Notes: generated by a model not told the origin, from the letters alone. A DNA stretch of 64,000 bases from Spodoptera frugiperda (GCF_023101765.2 NC_064226.1:5448001-5512000); one strand, 5' to 3'; positions 32,291 through 45,989 are shown, counted from the first letter of the stretch. Numbers and translations are program-made.

Positions 32291-34280
32291 ACATAATATA
32301 TAATGCTGAAGAGTTTGTTTGAACGTGCTAATTTCCGGAACTACTGGTTCTATTTAAAAGTTTACCGGCTTATACAGTAAAAAAATGAACTACTAAATGA
32401 CAATACAAACATATTTACTACTCAGCCACCTTTATCGTAAAACTGTGGAAAAACTACCGTGACTTTGTTGTTATACAACTATCAAGGACTTGCAACTTAG
32501 TTGTAGCTTACGAACGACTATACAACCACTACACTCCATTAGTGTTATTACTCAAAGAATAATAAAGTAGAAAATACAATACAAGTATTAAATACAACAT
32601 TTTATTAAAGAGATTCCTACAAGACATTCAGCTATTTTTATAATAAATTAATGACTACTATGAGACAATAGCATATAAAGGTTTACTCACGTAAATGACT
32701 AAGAAAGGCTCTATTAGTTTCAAATCACAGCGGGATTAATGAGCATTAATAGAGTTTCTACATGTGGGTAAACTGTCATCTACAATATACCTGATAGACA
32801 AAATAAAATATTCACACATAAATTTTAATAAAAAAAAAGTATTCTAAAAAAAATACCCCTGTGTAAAACTTGATATACGGACAACCACGATGGAACGGAA
32901 AATCAAATCATGTGAACAATATACGAAATAATAGGAAAATAATAAAACGAGTGGTGGTGTTACCCGGGCGGGACCTAGCCCCGACCTGCACGGTGTCTCT
33001 TATTTCCTAAGGGAACGCCGCGGTATGACACTACAGACGCACCTAACATAAACCTGAAGTTGAAACACACTATGCGATTTTTTGTCGCGATTCCGTGACG
33101 CGATTTTAAAATTTTGCTATTTTTTTTTTATACAAAGTGTATCAAGTTTCAAGTGCCTGAAAAGTTGTTTTGTGTAAATAAGATAATACGATAAGATAGC
33201 AAATGCAAATTATTTCTGTTTTCTACATAATTATCTGTTATAATTTTATCGAAAATAGTGCTGTCGTTTTGATGTGATTGAGGCGAACATTTTTTATGAT
33301 ACTTATTCATTTTATGAACAAGTGTTAAGGAAATATTTATATTAATTTTAAACATTTGGTTTTTCACTAACAGTATTAACCATTTTAGTGATAGACAGGT
33401 TTATGCAGTTTTAGTACATACGTTGGCTTCAAAAAGTCGCGAAGTGTAACAAGCTCTTAAATAAAGAAACCGATTTTAGCTACATCCCGCAAACGCGAAT
33501 CCATTCCCTCTCCCTTTCGCCAATGTCTATAAAACACGCTCTCTACTAGGTAACAAAGCTAGCAAATAATGTTGATCTCATATCGGACAGACCTGATGGG
33601 CTATTTTATTTAGGTACATAAAATATGACGGGATTTTCGTGTCTCTACAAAAATTTTGTTGAAATCCTCCCTAGGTTTACCTAAAGAATTTATTCTTTAT
33701 TGGCATATTCTAGGGAATGTAGCTATTAAAAATAAAACTTTAATTAAAGACTGTTATGTTAAGGCTAGTTAATTATGATAGTACTACAAACAACCTCCAA
33801 ATTATAACTATAGTATCTACGGATAAAAAAGAAAAGAGTAGGCACTTTTCTTTCACAATTTCTTCAAAAACATTTTCATCAAAACTAAACATGGTAAGAA
33901 CACGAACCCAATCAAAATTCTAATCCCTACCCTCGCGGTTCTAATCAGTGTGTGTACGAAGATACAGGTATTGTTCTTCCCAAGTTTCAGCTCATCAATC
34001 AACCTGAGGGCCGGGTGCTTTATAAAATGTTGCCAACTACGCAAACCTTGTGGGTAGTTTGTAGTTATTAAAACTTGTTGCCTCTCTATGCTCTCCAACT
34101 TTGTAACGACGGGTATTTGGAAAATGGAACGGGTAGTAATAGGTGGGTAGTTGAAAGATGTATAGCCGTATTAAGTGAAATTGTGTTAAGATAAATTCTT
34201 TTTACAGACTTTCTTTATTGTTCAAATAATATAGTTTATACTTAGTTAGTGCCTGAAGCGGTTAGAAGATTTATTATGTA
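32291..34280. other. Unique interval, no gene seen
   Basis: Mostly AT-rich. A GC-richer patch at 32950-33030 contains TACCCGGGCGGGACC and GAACGCCGCGG and is unassigned. A minus-strand frame of 81 codons at 33853-34098 has no recognised domain. Confidence 0.45.
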
Positions 34281-34462
34281 CTAGCTTGTGTCAGCGGTTT
34301 CGCCCGCGTTCTCATAGGATAAAAAGCCTATGTGTTATTCCAGGCCATTAATATCAATGTCTGTTCCGAATTTCATCTCGATCCCTTCAGCCGTTTTGAC
34401 GTGATTGAGTAACAAACATACACCCACAAATTTTCGCATTTTTTATAATATTATATAAAAAA
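34281..34462 (-). mobile_element. Helitron-like family C copy, minus strand
   Basis: On the minus strand it ends CCGCTGACACAAGCTAG before a T, with a GCGGGCGAAACCGC hairpin about 10 bp before the CTAG. The body has the family core: on the plus strand TTTCATCTCGATCCCTTCAG and GACGTGATTGAGTAAC. The 5' end near 34462 is eroded. It is head-to-head with the next fragment. Confidence 0.7.
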
Positions 34463-34582
34463 GGTAATTTAAAAAACTAAAAAGCCCGACTGCGTTTCTT
34501 TATAATATGAAAATCAAAAACCCAAGTTCTGTCATAATATAAGTCATTATTCTACGCTGCCGAAGTCGCGGGCAATAGCTAG
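34463..34582 (+). mobile_element. Helitron-like 3' end, plus strand
   Basis: The fragment ends GAAGTCGCGGGCAATAGCTAG before a T, the usual 3' signature. The upstream part with AAAAAGCCCGACTGCG and CCCAAGTTCTGTC is unique in the window, and no TC start was located. It may be a second, 5'-truncated element adjoining family C. Confidence 0.5.
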
Positions 34583-35769
34583 TTACAAACATTACTAACT
34601 AAGTGACTCACTTTTCAACCAAAAAAAATAAATAAACCGTACAATAATAACTGCAACAATAAAATCTTCGTGCGTCACACACAAGACGGAAAACGGCATT
34701 AAGTTGCAAACAAAGTTGTGTTCAAAAGTTATATTGTATTGAATCAAAGTTTGATCTGTCCTGTAATGGACCGGATATATCCGGATATAGGTAGAGGGAA
34801 CAATGATACAGAGAATGCGGGGAATTTAGGGGAAATAAACGCATTAATATTGGTTCACTGATTATGAAGGCAACTTAGCAAATTGACTGTTGCTTTGTTA
34901 ATTGCGTTGTATGTTTACGGAGCCATGATTTTTTTGGGGATGCATTGGAGTGTGAATTTTTTTAGTGTATTGCATAAAATAATTCTGTTTGTAGATAGAT
35001 ATAGTCTACTGAATGCAACTACGGAACATGTCTCGGTTATCAGTGATCTGCTTCAATGGTGACTTAGCCTTTAGCAGTTTTCTGGCGATAGTTAAAAGTT
35101 TAACATAGTAATCTACAGATTTTTTTCAATTCAGAGAAATAATTTTAGTTTTTCGATACGGACTTTATTTCTCTTTTTTTTATAATGTCCAGGTTTGCGT
35201 ACTTCTCTATCATCCTTTTTAACAACTTCATGAAAAATAAGGATTGCTTTGTCTAAAAACATTGTCATTGGCATTGTCCAATTAACCAAAAACACATCTT
35301 TTAGCCTCCGATTACTTTCTATTAAACTAAAGCACATCCCCAATTAAATACTCCCAGATAACTTTATACAACTATCCTTAAACACAACTTTATTAAAAGC
35401 CGTTACTACGAGTATAAAACCCCAGTGCAAATAACTGCACCGTAGCCATTATCGGAACCACCGTACCTTAGTCTCGCTTGGCCAGTGACTCGTGAAGTCA
35501 GACGTTTGTATCACCAGCTTTCATCTTACGCGGCAGCTGTAACAAATGATGCAGGGAGACTGATACTCAATATGACTTCTCACTTAGGTCATTTATTTTT
35601 ACTTTTGTGACGTCATGCCTGTATATTGAGTTGTGGTGACGAGTTTTTTTTTTAAGTAGAGATTATAGTTGTGTTTATGTTGTGAGTTGTTAGTAGGTAC
35701 CTACTTTGTTTAGAGGTGTTTTATCCTGATATTAAATTTAAGAAGAGATTTTATACTAAATATCGGAGC
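34583..35769. other. Unique interval with a short repeat fragment
   Basis: At 35055-35098, AGCCTTTAGCAGTTTTCTGG and GATAGTTAAAAG are a diverged, truncated minus-strand copy of the repeat at 8866. Otherwise nothing is recognised. Confidence 0.45.
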
Positions 35770-35932
35770 TGTGGGCTACCTAGCGGGTTTACCGGGGCTC
35801 CGGTTCGAAAAGCAGGAGCAGGAACGTGGTGGTTTTTACTCAGTAAGAGTTAGACACTCCTTTTCGCCTCGCCTAAGATGGGAAAAATCTTTGGATGATT
35901 TTCTCCCCTCAAAAAAAGTACCTAAATATGAA
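35770..35932 (+). repeat. tRNA-derived SINE family 2, best-preserved head
   Basis: The head reads TGTGGGCTACCTAGCGGG, TTTACCGGGGCTCC and GGTTCGAAAAGCAGGAGC. GGTTCGA at 35812-35818 matches the core of the pol III B box, and CTACCTAGCGGG is a plausible degenerate A box. The body GTCAGTAAGAGTTAGACACTCC (35841-35862 region) and the GATGATTTTCTCCCCTC tail ending in an A-run are shared with the other five copies. This orientation defines the head-to-tail direction for the family. Such SINEs use LINE machinery to move. Confidence 0.8.
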
Positions 35933-37663
35933 GCACGAGGTTTGGACTAAAGTGATGTGTGTCTGGGGTAATTCCTGAAGAGTAACAACGTTTGGCAATA
36001 GTTTCTGTGTCTAAAATACTGTTCACGGATACCTAGATAATTTTTTTAAAGGTACAATCTCTGTGTTATTTTACTTAACACTAAAATGTATAACAAAATT
36101 TACTAATTACAACTACATTTTGCTCTACCATTTCTCGTTGCTCTGATCCATTAGGTGGACCTAATTTGTTCCTGCTTTCCTCTGTACAGTAATGCACTTA
36201 TAGTGCGGGGATAATAACAGATGGCTGGCCGAGATACCGACACAATAACAATGAATTTAGGTAGACAACATATTACCAGGACCAAGCTAAAAGGAACTCT
36301 AAATTACTCTTTCCCTAAATTGATTGTTATAAATCGGGTTCACTTAAATGCAGCTGATGCTCCCGTGTTTATTGTTTAAAGTGGATTTAGATAGATTTGC
36401 CGTTTAAATGAAAAATTCCAGGTTTTACACCTGAAGGGATTGATAGTAATTATTTAGTAGGTGTTATTTTTTTATTCATTGAAGTGTTTAAATATTATTT
36501 TTCATCAATTGACTTAAAAATATATTATTTATTTCAGGGTTTATAGACGCCTCACTATGGAGAAAAAAAATCTTTCGTATTATCAAATTACTGCCAACAA
36601 AATGTAAAGAGTACTACTGCTGACAACCCCATTTTCGTTCGGAAATTTTCATTGGCCAAGGAATAAAAGTCAAATAATGTAAGGTTGACCTAATTCTACA
36701 AAAAGAACTAACATCATACATACATCAAACTAAACCACAGAAACACACATCACACAGCGAAATAACATTTCAAAAACCCAAGAGAAACCATAAAGTCGGT
36801 TTCTTATTCCTTCCGAATGTCCTAATCTCAGATATTTTGTGAGATAAACTTCTTTCTGATAGGTAACGGCCATGAGGGTATTTTACGGACTCTGCACCCC
36901 ACACCAGGATTCAATTTAGATCCTCAATGTGATAGGCGCCAGACTATCTAAACAAAATGGCGGACTATTCCTTTAAGATTGAAACTTGACGGACGTTAAA
37001 TAATTTTATGGTTTTCCACGAAAGATTGGGTGGTCATAAAGATTATTGAGAGATTTTCCCAATGGATTTTATTTTAATTATTTTTTGTTTATTTTTTTAA
37101 TGTTTCACTAAGAGATTGTTTGGACTTTTTTGTTTGATTTACTGATTTTTAATTATACCTTTGTTGTTGTTATTTGAAGGGAAATAATCTGTTGTTCCGT
37201 ACATAATGTATGTTTAAGATAAATGAATGAAAAATATTATAGTAAACTCAATTTTTCAGTTTCAATTAGTTTGTTAGTAACAGAAAGTCCGAAATGTTAA
37301 TAAAAATATTGACATTGAATTACTCAATATTTGATACGATTACGATTCGTCATCGAATCAATCCTCACGCTTGCCAGTTCCACCTGCACCCACTCAACCA
37401 AAGAACAAGTTTACAAATTGTATCAGAATGTCCATTAGTAAGTAACCGAGAACTTTCTAGAACACGCCGTCATGCGTTTCGGAATTACTTTGAACATTTA
37501 ATAGTTCTTAAGTAAGTATTTACTAGCCTCGGTCTGGTTCATTTCCGATAATCTGTGTACTTCTCGGTACTATAAACAGCCGGTTTGCGGTACTATAAAC
37601 ACAACTTAGTTTTCAATTTTACCTGTTATTATCCGTGGAATTCAATATTAACTAATTGTACTT
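35933..37663. other. Unique interval, no gene seen
   Basis: AT-rich. A frame of 73 codons at 37294-37515 has no recognised domain. Confidence 0.5.
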
Positions 37664-37910
37664 TTGTATCATCATCACCAACTACTGCTGATCAAAGGCC
37701 TCTTCCTTAGCTCTTCACGTAGAACGACAAGTCGCCATCTGCATCTACTACGCCCCGCGAATCTCGCGATATCATCAGTCCATCTAATGGAAGGTCTGTC
37801 CACGCTACGTCTTCTATTCCGCGGTCGTCTCTCATGTTGCTGGCCCAGCGGCCATCAGACCTTCTAGAGACGTGACCTGCCCTTTGCAACTTCAGCCTGC
37901 ATAATATCGC
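37664..37910 (-). pseudogene. Degenerate RTE-like LINE C-terminus
   Basis: The minus strand contains GCAAAGGGCAGGTCACG, encoding an AGHVSRRSDGRWAS-like segment. That is the conserved AGH(I/V)xRRxDxRW motif near the C-terminus of RTE-type LINE proteins in insects, followed by DVAWTDLP and a run of ATGATGATA. The expected downstream basic and W-rich end is scrambled. A further short fragment with CATCATCATCAGCCTATTGCTG lies at about 37998-38022. The copy is old and non-functional. Confidence 0.6.
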
Positions 37911-40900
37911 CTATTTGTATTTTGCTTAATATCGGCAACTTTTTTTATAGTGCCGTTTTGTCATGACTTGATCGTTCGTTCTTTATACGGTGACATTATC
38001 ATCATCATCAGCCTATTGCTGAGCGAAAGTTTTGCGTAAGAAAGAAGCTAAACATAACGAGTTAGTGTAAATCAAATGATTTTCAATTTCCATTTCAATT
38101 AGTCAAAGACAGAATATATATCACAAACCGACATTACGCTCACCAAAGTTATCCACAAAACGTTTGAGGTTTTCAATTGGCTGACACTATGTAACACATT
38201 ATCACATAATATATTGTAATACATTGTCCATTTCTGACCGAATTTGGTAACCCTCAGTATTTAGGCGAGTGAGGTTAGATTGCAGTCGCTTCGAGTGAAA
38301 TACTGATATCCAGCCACATTTGGCCAGGTTGGAAACTGACCCTAACATAGCTCGGTGGGTAAGTACATAGGTACTAAGCTTATGGTTGAATTTAGTGCCA
38401 TGGTTAGCGTCTTTCCCTCTAATGGTAGTTTACAGGACCGCTAAATCCTAAGGTGGATTTTGTGGTCTGATAGATTATATGGATTATTAGGTTAAAAGCA
38501 AAAGAAAGTTTTGAAGTTTTCTGATAGTCTTTTAGTCCCCGTAAGATAAAATTACACTTTGTTAGGTAATAAAGCATAAACTTATATTACAATATTTAAA
38601 CACTCCTAGTCAAAGGTTTTATCGTATATCAGAAGCAAAGCTCAAATAATATAAATCTTTATGATCACTATTAAATGCGCCTTCTTAGCTCAATAAATTG
38701 TGAAACCAGACAGCTTGCTTACTTTTCATCTACATAAGCACTCAAAGAATCACGCAGATTTACTTAAATGCACTAAAACTGAAGATAAACCAAGGTTTTC
38801 TTCAAATAACGTTTAAAAGGCAGACCCAAACAATTCTGTTCAAAATAAAGACGTCTACATTTTCTAGGGAGCATTACACGAGGGAATATATTTCTTTATC
38901 TGTCAGTTTACATGAAGTAAATCGGCAGATACCGCCCTAACAACACCAGCGGCCGGGTTGTGGTCCATTCTATTATCCTAACGACACGATATTACGTTTA
39001 CCCAAAAATGTTTATAGCACATACGACCATTTGCTACCCGACCTAATCAAGCGACGATGTTCCTTTGCTTGTAACTTTTTTCTTACATAGGATAATGTGT
39101 TTGCTGGGGGCAGATAACAGTGTAGGCGTAAATAATGACGTATTACTAATTACTTGGTTAATACTGGCATCTATTTTGATGGATTGGGGCGAAGGATGTT
39201 TCCGGGAAGGATTGATACTTACGTTTGGGTGCTTAAATAACTATAAGTCTTCTGAGCCAAATGCCACTTTAGTGCTTGTCTACAGAGAGTGTATAGAGAT
39301 GTAACTCAATGTATAGGGATGACACTAACAAGTCACAAAATTTACATACCATACAATTCAGTTTTCTACTGTACAAGTTGAAAAACGCTTATGGGCATTT
39401 ACAGGTTGTTGTACATTTTGTTTAAATTGTATATTAGTAGTTATACTTTCACTATAAGTATTACTGCATACTGACTTATTTCACCAAATGAATACGCCGT
39501 TGTGTTATTTAATTTGAATGCAAAAACTTGACTCTACAGAAAGATTAACTCAAAACCTGTGACTCAATAAAATAGTGTATTTTTTAGAAACTATATTTTT
39601 AAAGCCACGCTTCGTGGAATTCGATGAACAATCCAATTCAGTGTTGTTATGCGAATACGTAAAATGTGTTTGGTAAAAACAGTACAATAGTGGAACAGTT
39701 TTTATTTTCCTGTTTCTCGTGAATACATACACTATATGGTTACTGTACAAATATATTTTATTGAATTTTAATTCTTGGTGTTTTACTTTTGTCTGATAAA
39801 ATTTCATCTATACCTTTGGAAAAATCTAGCTTGAACGGAAAATATAAAGTAATATTCCAATAAAAAGACCAATAAAAGTTAGCATAAATAAATATTTTTC
39901 AGAGGTTACACTTCTAGTATACACTTCAGAATTTTCCCAATATGTCCAGTATTCAACAACTTAATAACTTAAAGATGAATATACTGATGAACTAGATAAG
40001 TTCATCTAAACACTATACCTATGTAAACATAAAATAAGTTCACACTTCAACAAAATCCCTATAAAATCAATACCACCACAACAGGATCCAATTAAAATAC
40101 ATCCTCTTTGCACCCCCACCTTCAAAAGCAAACTGCATCAGCCCTTCCGAAAAATATTCACTTAAAAAAAACCTTCAATATATTTAACGAACCGGGTACG
40201 GCGACCGGACGGCATTCACGTGGTATGACGCTTTTACATCATATTACTCTCGCATTGAACGAGATTGATGTGTGAAAAAAGCTCTTGAAATTGGTAAAAA
40301 GGGAAGGCTAAGTGTTAGGGGCGAGAGTGATCGAAAAACGTAGGTCGCTACAATTTTGTCACGCTTCCCCGTGAACAAATGTTCCCTCAAGATTCAGTTT
40401 AACTTATGTGCCGCACGTTTTATTCGCGGTGAATCTCGGATCGTATATTACGTTTTATGTCTACGTACATAGGTGTTAATGTTCTATAAAACGGGTGTAT
40501 TGACCTGAATTTTGATTTGTTTTATGTGTATCTTACAATTACCTAATGCATCACACTTTGTTTTTTACATTTACTTAAAGTTTCCATATCCCAACAATCT
40601 TTTAATTAAACAAATTAAAAAACAATACAAAAAATAATTACTATAAGAAAGCAGCATTGTAAGAAACGCGACGTCGACGCATCAACACGTCATAGGAACA
40701 GTCAAAAAGTCTTGATGGCGGCAATTACACCCATTGATCCGATCGGGCATCGACGGCGTCAGAACATCGGACGAATCGGTTGACCCCTATCAAGACTCGG
40801 TAACTGTATTTTTCTTCACCTTTAACTAAATGTCAATTTATTGTGTCAGCGCCTCTTAAGACGTCTATAAGTCCCTATCAAACTTTTTGAAGTTGCTTTT

Positions 40901-41682
40901 GTAGTTATTAAATGGTCATTAGATTAATGCTCTTTTGAGGAAGGTAGATGTGTTACTTAATGTGTTGAAAGTGCTATGGTATGGCGTAGATAGCTATACG
41001 TTTCGATGATTGTAAATAAATTATTTAGTTAGATGTAACTTTAAGGAATGCGAATGTAATTTCAAAATGATATTCCACTACTAGACATAATTACAAGCAT
41101 ACTTAACTAAAGTCGGTAAAAACGGCATAAATGACAAACCGTACCCCTTGTAATTTATTTTAAAACTTCGCCGTATGACTTTGAGTGTCCACGCGAAGTG
41201 ACTTATTACCTTACAATGTAGAAGTGCAAATAAAAAACCACGTACAATGTTCTTGCACGCCGCAGAAAAAGTCTGAGCGTGCAGTTTTATTATTGCTTCC
41301 CCTACGACCGTTGGTCTATGGGATTATTGAATAGAACGATAAGGTGCCACGGTAATTTCCTGCCATTTACCATCATTACTCTTCCCCATAATCATCTAAT
41401 ACCGTCTAGGGTGGCCACACAAAATGCACAGTCCCAAGAAAGTCTTTAGAAATTTTTGAGAAACTATTTCCGTCGTCTGTGGCTACTATAGGAGATTTGA
41501 AAGATATGACAGTAATCGAAGGTTGGAAATTGGTGTACTTAGAGAAATTAGGGGGTGAAAGGGATGAGATGAACTTGCTGTGTAAGTGGCAACCTTTTGT
41601 TGTGGTCAGAGTTAAGTTGTCTATATGTAGTGAGTATATCTGTCCTATGAGGATTTAGAGTTACAAAGTAAATATTGAATTA
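37911..41682. other. Unique interval, no gene seen
   Basis: Long AT-rich stretch. Patches at 38935-38985, 40190-40230 and 40665-40800 are GC-richer; the last holds GATCCGATCGGGCATCGACG. None matches a repeat or a coding domain that I recognise. Frames at 39065-39304 and 39550-39807 are featureless. Confidence 0.45.
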
Positions 41683-41845
41683 CTAGATTCTGCCAGCGTT
41701 TTCGTCGCGATGCGTTCTCGTGGGATAAAAATATTGGAAAATCATTATCAATCTCTGTTCCAAATTTTATACCGATTCCTTTAGCCGTTTTGACGTAATT
41801 GAGTAACAAATATACACACAAAGTCACATTATAATATTAGTGAGA
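41683..41845 (-). mobile_element. Helitron-like family C copy, complete termini
   Basis: On the minus strand it starts TCTCACTAATATTATAATG after an A and ends CGCTGGCAGAATCTAG before a T, only 163 bp long. The interior keeps TTGTTACTCAATTACGTC and AAACGGCTAAAGGAATCGG. Being this short with both ends intact, it is a good definition of the minimal family C unit. Confidence 0.7.
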
Positions 41846-42557
41846 TGAAAGAAGATAATTATTACTAGAACCAAATTGTTAGCATACGATCAAAATATCT
41901 AATTATAACTCCAACTTCAAATACACACACAAAACTGGTCAAAAGCCATAAATCCAAAACTATACTGTTTTACAAAATAACAGTAACAGGGACAGAGACA
42001 GAGACATGTAACACTAGAACAATATATCAAACTAATTTGTCGTCCGGCGCAAACAGAAGAGAACCAGCCAGTTAACTAACAAAGAGGGAAGTGGTCGAGA
42101 CTATGCAAGATCGATTAATGCCCCCTAATTACGCAATTTCTGGTGATCTCTAATTGTGGTGTGGGCCAGTATATTCTGCGTGACAGTACGTTATTTCCCC
42201 CGAGGGCGGTAAAGATAGCTACCCGTGCTACATGTGAAAAATATACTGGAATCGTTGAATTTTTAAAATGGGAACGTTTCGATTTTTTTTTCTCTTTTTT
42301 TAGAAAAGGACGTGGTTGACATTTTGTTTGGGTTTGTTTATAAAGGCGAAAGTCAAGTACGGCAATGATACACGAAAAAATCCAGATATTTATAAATATT
42401 TCATGAAGCGTATCTAACACAATATCAGTAACAAAATTCTGGTATCATCTGAAGCTAACATATCTAAAAAAGAAAACGAAAAGATTTGGTTTCATCTGTT
42501 TGATAACTGTTACGAATAAGTTCAACATTACATAACACATTGATGGTGTAGTACAAA
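41846..42557. other. Unique interval, no gene seen
   Basis: Contains a GACAGAGACAGAGAC microsatellite-like patch near 41993 and a less AT-rich stretch at 42040-42225. A minus-strand frame of 101 codons (42115-42420) has no recognisable domain. Confidence 0.45.
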
Positions 42558-42750
42558 GTGTGGGAGAGCCTTGCTTCGACATGAATAGTCTGGCTCGACC
42601 GGAGTGATACCCCCTTCCCAATCCCCGATTCCTCTTTAAATTCCCAACCATCAAAAGGCCAGCAACGCACTTATAACGCCTCTGGTGTTTCAAGTATCCA
42701 TGGGGGCGGCGATTACTTACCATCAGGTGATACGTTTAACGGCTTATTCC
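42558..42750 (+). repeat. SINE family 1 copy with internal deletion
   Basis: The head GTGTGGGAGAGCCTTGC and CTGGCTCGACCGGAGTGATAC is followed directly by CCCCCTTCCCAATCCCC. The GAAACAACGCTTGCG segment between them is deleted. The tail GCCTCTGGTGTTTCAAG, CCATGGGGGCGGCG and CATCAGGTGATACG is present. Confidence 0.75.
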
Positions 42751-44462
42751 TTAAAAAAATACAATGCAAAAACAAGCCTCTTTTCTTAACATCACTTTAC
42801 TATCAAATTCTAACCTAAAAAGTCTAATTACAGCTAAAAAGAAAAGACTAAGCACCATCTATTCATATCCGCGCTTAAATATCACAAAAGGTCTCTTCCA
42901 GGAACTTTTACATCTATGTACGAGCTTCGTCGCGCCAATGGTACGGCGAGGCTAAAATTATTCACTGACTCGTCGCATTGTTCTCTCATACTTTATTTGT
43001 CTCAGTTCTGGTACATTTTACTCCTTTTGTACCGTTGCGTGTCGCTTAAAAGGCTAATCCCTCTGATTCTAATTTGTGATCAAAAATAAACATTCGATCA
43101 AAGTAAATATTCTCGAGTATTTGTAGTTTTGTAAAAGCAAAACGAGTTGAAGAGGATCATTTTTGTTCTTTGCTCTGTGTATTCAAATCAAAGGTTTATG
43201 TACCTATTGTACTTACTTACTCATTCAATCCTAAAACTATAATACAGCTGTTGAAGTCAATTTTAAATTCATCAATCATAAAATATTTAAAGAATGACAT
43301 TTTCTCGCGATAAACTGAAACTAAACTGATATCTGAAATGAGAATCTATTAATCTAAAATTCTAAATGCTTTCAAAGGGACTTAGTGGATTAAATTTATT
43401 TAATATTCAAGTTGATTCTGTAAATATTAGGGCAATATGGCAATTATTCATTAATTTACAAAAAATATTTGTCAAAACGATCGCTTGAATTATTTTCAAA
43501 TGCAAAACGTTTAATGTTAAATCTGAAGAATTTACTCGAATGAAATCAGACAATTGAATCATTAACGCAAATAATAAAATATAACTGACGTACTCAGAGA
43601 CATTTAATAATTACTTAAACTATTCCTTAGTAACGATTTTCTTCAGAAAACAATATTTGCTAAGGACTTAAGTAAAGTTTTAAGTAACCATTCAATAACT
43701 CTGAGTTTGGTGGTAACTGGTAAGTCATATAATAGACTAAATAACTGGTACCTATTTTGTCTTAGTACTGAAGTTCTAAGTATAAAAAGAGTTTTCTTAA
43801 ATACATACTATTGGGTTGGTCACAGGTAAATGTTATATATGTAATATATTATGTATCTTCAATAAATATTCCTTAGAAACAGAGATACCACGGCTATTTA
43901 TAGCGTGTTTAATCAAATACAATTAATTAGTCTCCATTACCAAGACGCTACACAAATACTCAGGTGTTTTGATTGTTATGTATACAATATACACATACAT
44001 ACCTTCGCATATACAGTTAATGTTCATTGTCATACTATTTAGTATCTATAGATTCTGCTACAACGACTACGTATCAAGTTATACATATCCAATATATCAT
44101 GGTCTCGCTTTATATGACCTTACCGCGTATTCAGCGGTCAGTTTATACTGGTTATTGTAGCTTGAATTGTAACCTAATATACCTTTATATTGTGTGTATT
44201 GTACCTTAGTATTTAGTTGTCAATTGTCATGAACGTTACATTATCTGCCTCTTATTAGTCCGTAGAGGTATAGGGAAGGTAAAGCTGCTTTCGACCAGTT
44301 TTGTTATTAAGTCCATTGTAAAAGACGACCCTATGAAATAATGTTTTAGTTTATGTGTTATTGGTGACAATGCAAAATTGAACCACTTAAGCCTTAAGGG
44401 ATTGGACCACGTCTCATATGATTTGATTTATAACTGATACCTCTATCTGTAAGTAAAGTAAA
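42751..44462. other. Unique interval, no gene seen
   Basis: AT-rich without recognised repeats or coding domains. Confidence 0.5.
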
Positions 44463-44632
44463 TACTTTTATTGTAACTTTCGTGAGACTTACTAAATTAA
44501 TTATTATAATATGTTATCCTCTTACTCATGTAATTGTTTGACAAGGAACTCGACTAGTTTCAAGTTCAATCAATGCTAGAGGCTCATATTCATGAGCAAC
44601 ATTCCGTGATACGACGCGGCGATTGTAAGTCG
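44463..44632 (-). repeat. LINE 3'-end-like repeat, copy 2
   Basis: The reverse complement of the segment at 10801-10955. Shared words on the minus strand are CAATCGCCGCGTCGTATCAC, TCATGAATATGAGCCTCTAG, AACTAGTCGAGTTCC and TCTCACGAAAG. It ends with ACAATAAAAG. Confidence 0.65.
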
Positions 44633-45989
44633 TCGATAACATAATAATGTAATAAAATAAATACCTAGAAACATTGAATTGATTAGCTTCTGTATTCATC
44701 CATGTTCATACAAATTACACAAGCCTCTGAAGACCGCTTCCAATAGGTTAAACTAGAAGTCATTGAAGGTGGCCTTCGTTCAGTATCAAATGTCTTTTGG
44801 CTTACATGATAATGATGATTTCATAAGCATCTTAATTTGTGCTTATTTAACACATCTCTTCATTGACCAACTTTATTCTTTCTTGACCAACGTTTGTTCG
44901 AACTTCCATTCATTCTAAATTGACATTCCTTTCGAAACTATAAAGATTCCTACTAAACAAATTTTACTACGTGTCTTTTATTTTCTTTTCGCTGCAATCT
45001 GAGTAAAATAGGCTCCGTCCATAAGGAAGGACAGGATGGACATAAACACGTCATGATCTGAATAGGTACGAATAAATATAGAACTTACATGCCAACAGTA
45101 AAAGTCAAAATGATATGTGCACGCAAATAATGCGTCTAAGAATAGAAGCATTTCTAGTTTAGAAAATGAATAAAAGTAAATGAAATGTGACATTACTTTT
45201 GTCATAAAATTTATTATTTCTCAAAGGTGCTCGTTTTAAATGCATTTTCAGATTTTAACAAACAAAAAAAATTAAATAAAAATTAAACTACGGATTGAAA
45301 TAAAAAAAAATATATCTAAAGAAACATCCAGATTCGAACCTACAACTCTATTGTAATTAATCAATTTTGTCATACACTTACTGCCGATCTCGATCCAAAA
45401 TCTATAGATTAAGATGGATTTTTTGCATTAGTTCTATAGAGTTTCTGTGTAAAATTAAGATCGAATTAAAAATGGGTTAATATTGGGTTTTGAAATTAAC
45501 GCAGTTTTAGCCTTCGTACCTATTAAGGAATTTTGAAAATCGTAGAACTTTATAGTATTTTGTTCCATTCCGATATTCGATCCCGAGATCTCATGCTGGG
45601 CAGTCCTATTTACGACCATTCAATCAAAGACGCAGTCTCAATTAAGAAAATTGATTAGCAATAAGTATTAGACTTAAGTACACAATAAAGTCCACCTGTT
45701 TAGACTGTCGAGTGCTAAGGATAATTTTCATACGAGGTCGTTGAACTTTATATGAAGCGCGCGTATTGTTACTAGTAACGCAGCTAAAATTGTTATTTCA
45801 GCCATTGTTACGAATAGATAACAGGGTTGATACAGAAATTGGTTTAAAGTTTAAACTGCGGTTAGTCAAATAATTTACGGGATAAGGTATCTCTACCTAT
45901 TGAACTTTGGTAGACATGTATAAATTAATATTACAATAATCGAGTCTTCTTTTTTCTTCATTATTTGTTTAATTTTGCTTTTGTTTTTG
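44633..45989. other. Mostly unique; weak tRNA-like remnants on the minus strand
   Basis: The minus strand has AGGTTCGAATCTGGATG (45330-45346), a perfect B-box word, and GGGATCGAATATCGG (about 45570-45584), a near match. No tRNA cloverleaf can be drawn from the surrounding sequence by eye. These are probably decayed tRNA-derived SINE pieces. Confidence 0.3.

Noticed and set aside
45320..45640. tRNA genes on the minus strand
   Set aside because: B-box words are present without a cloverleaf; they are more likely decayed SINE pieces.
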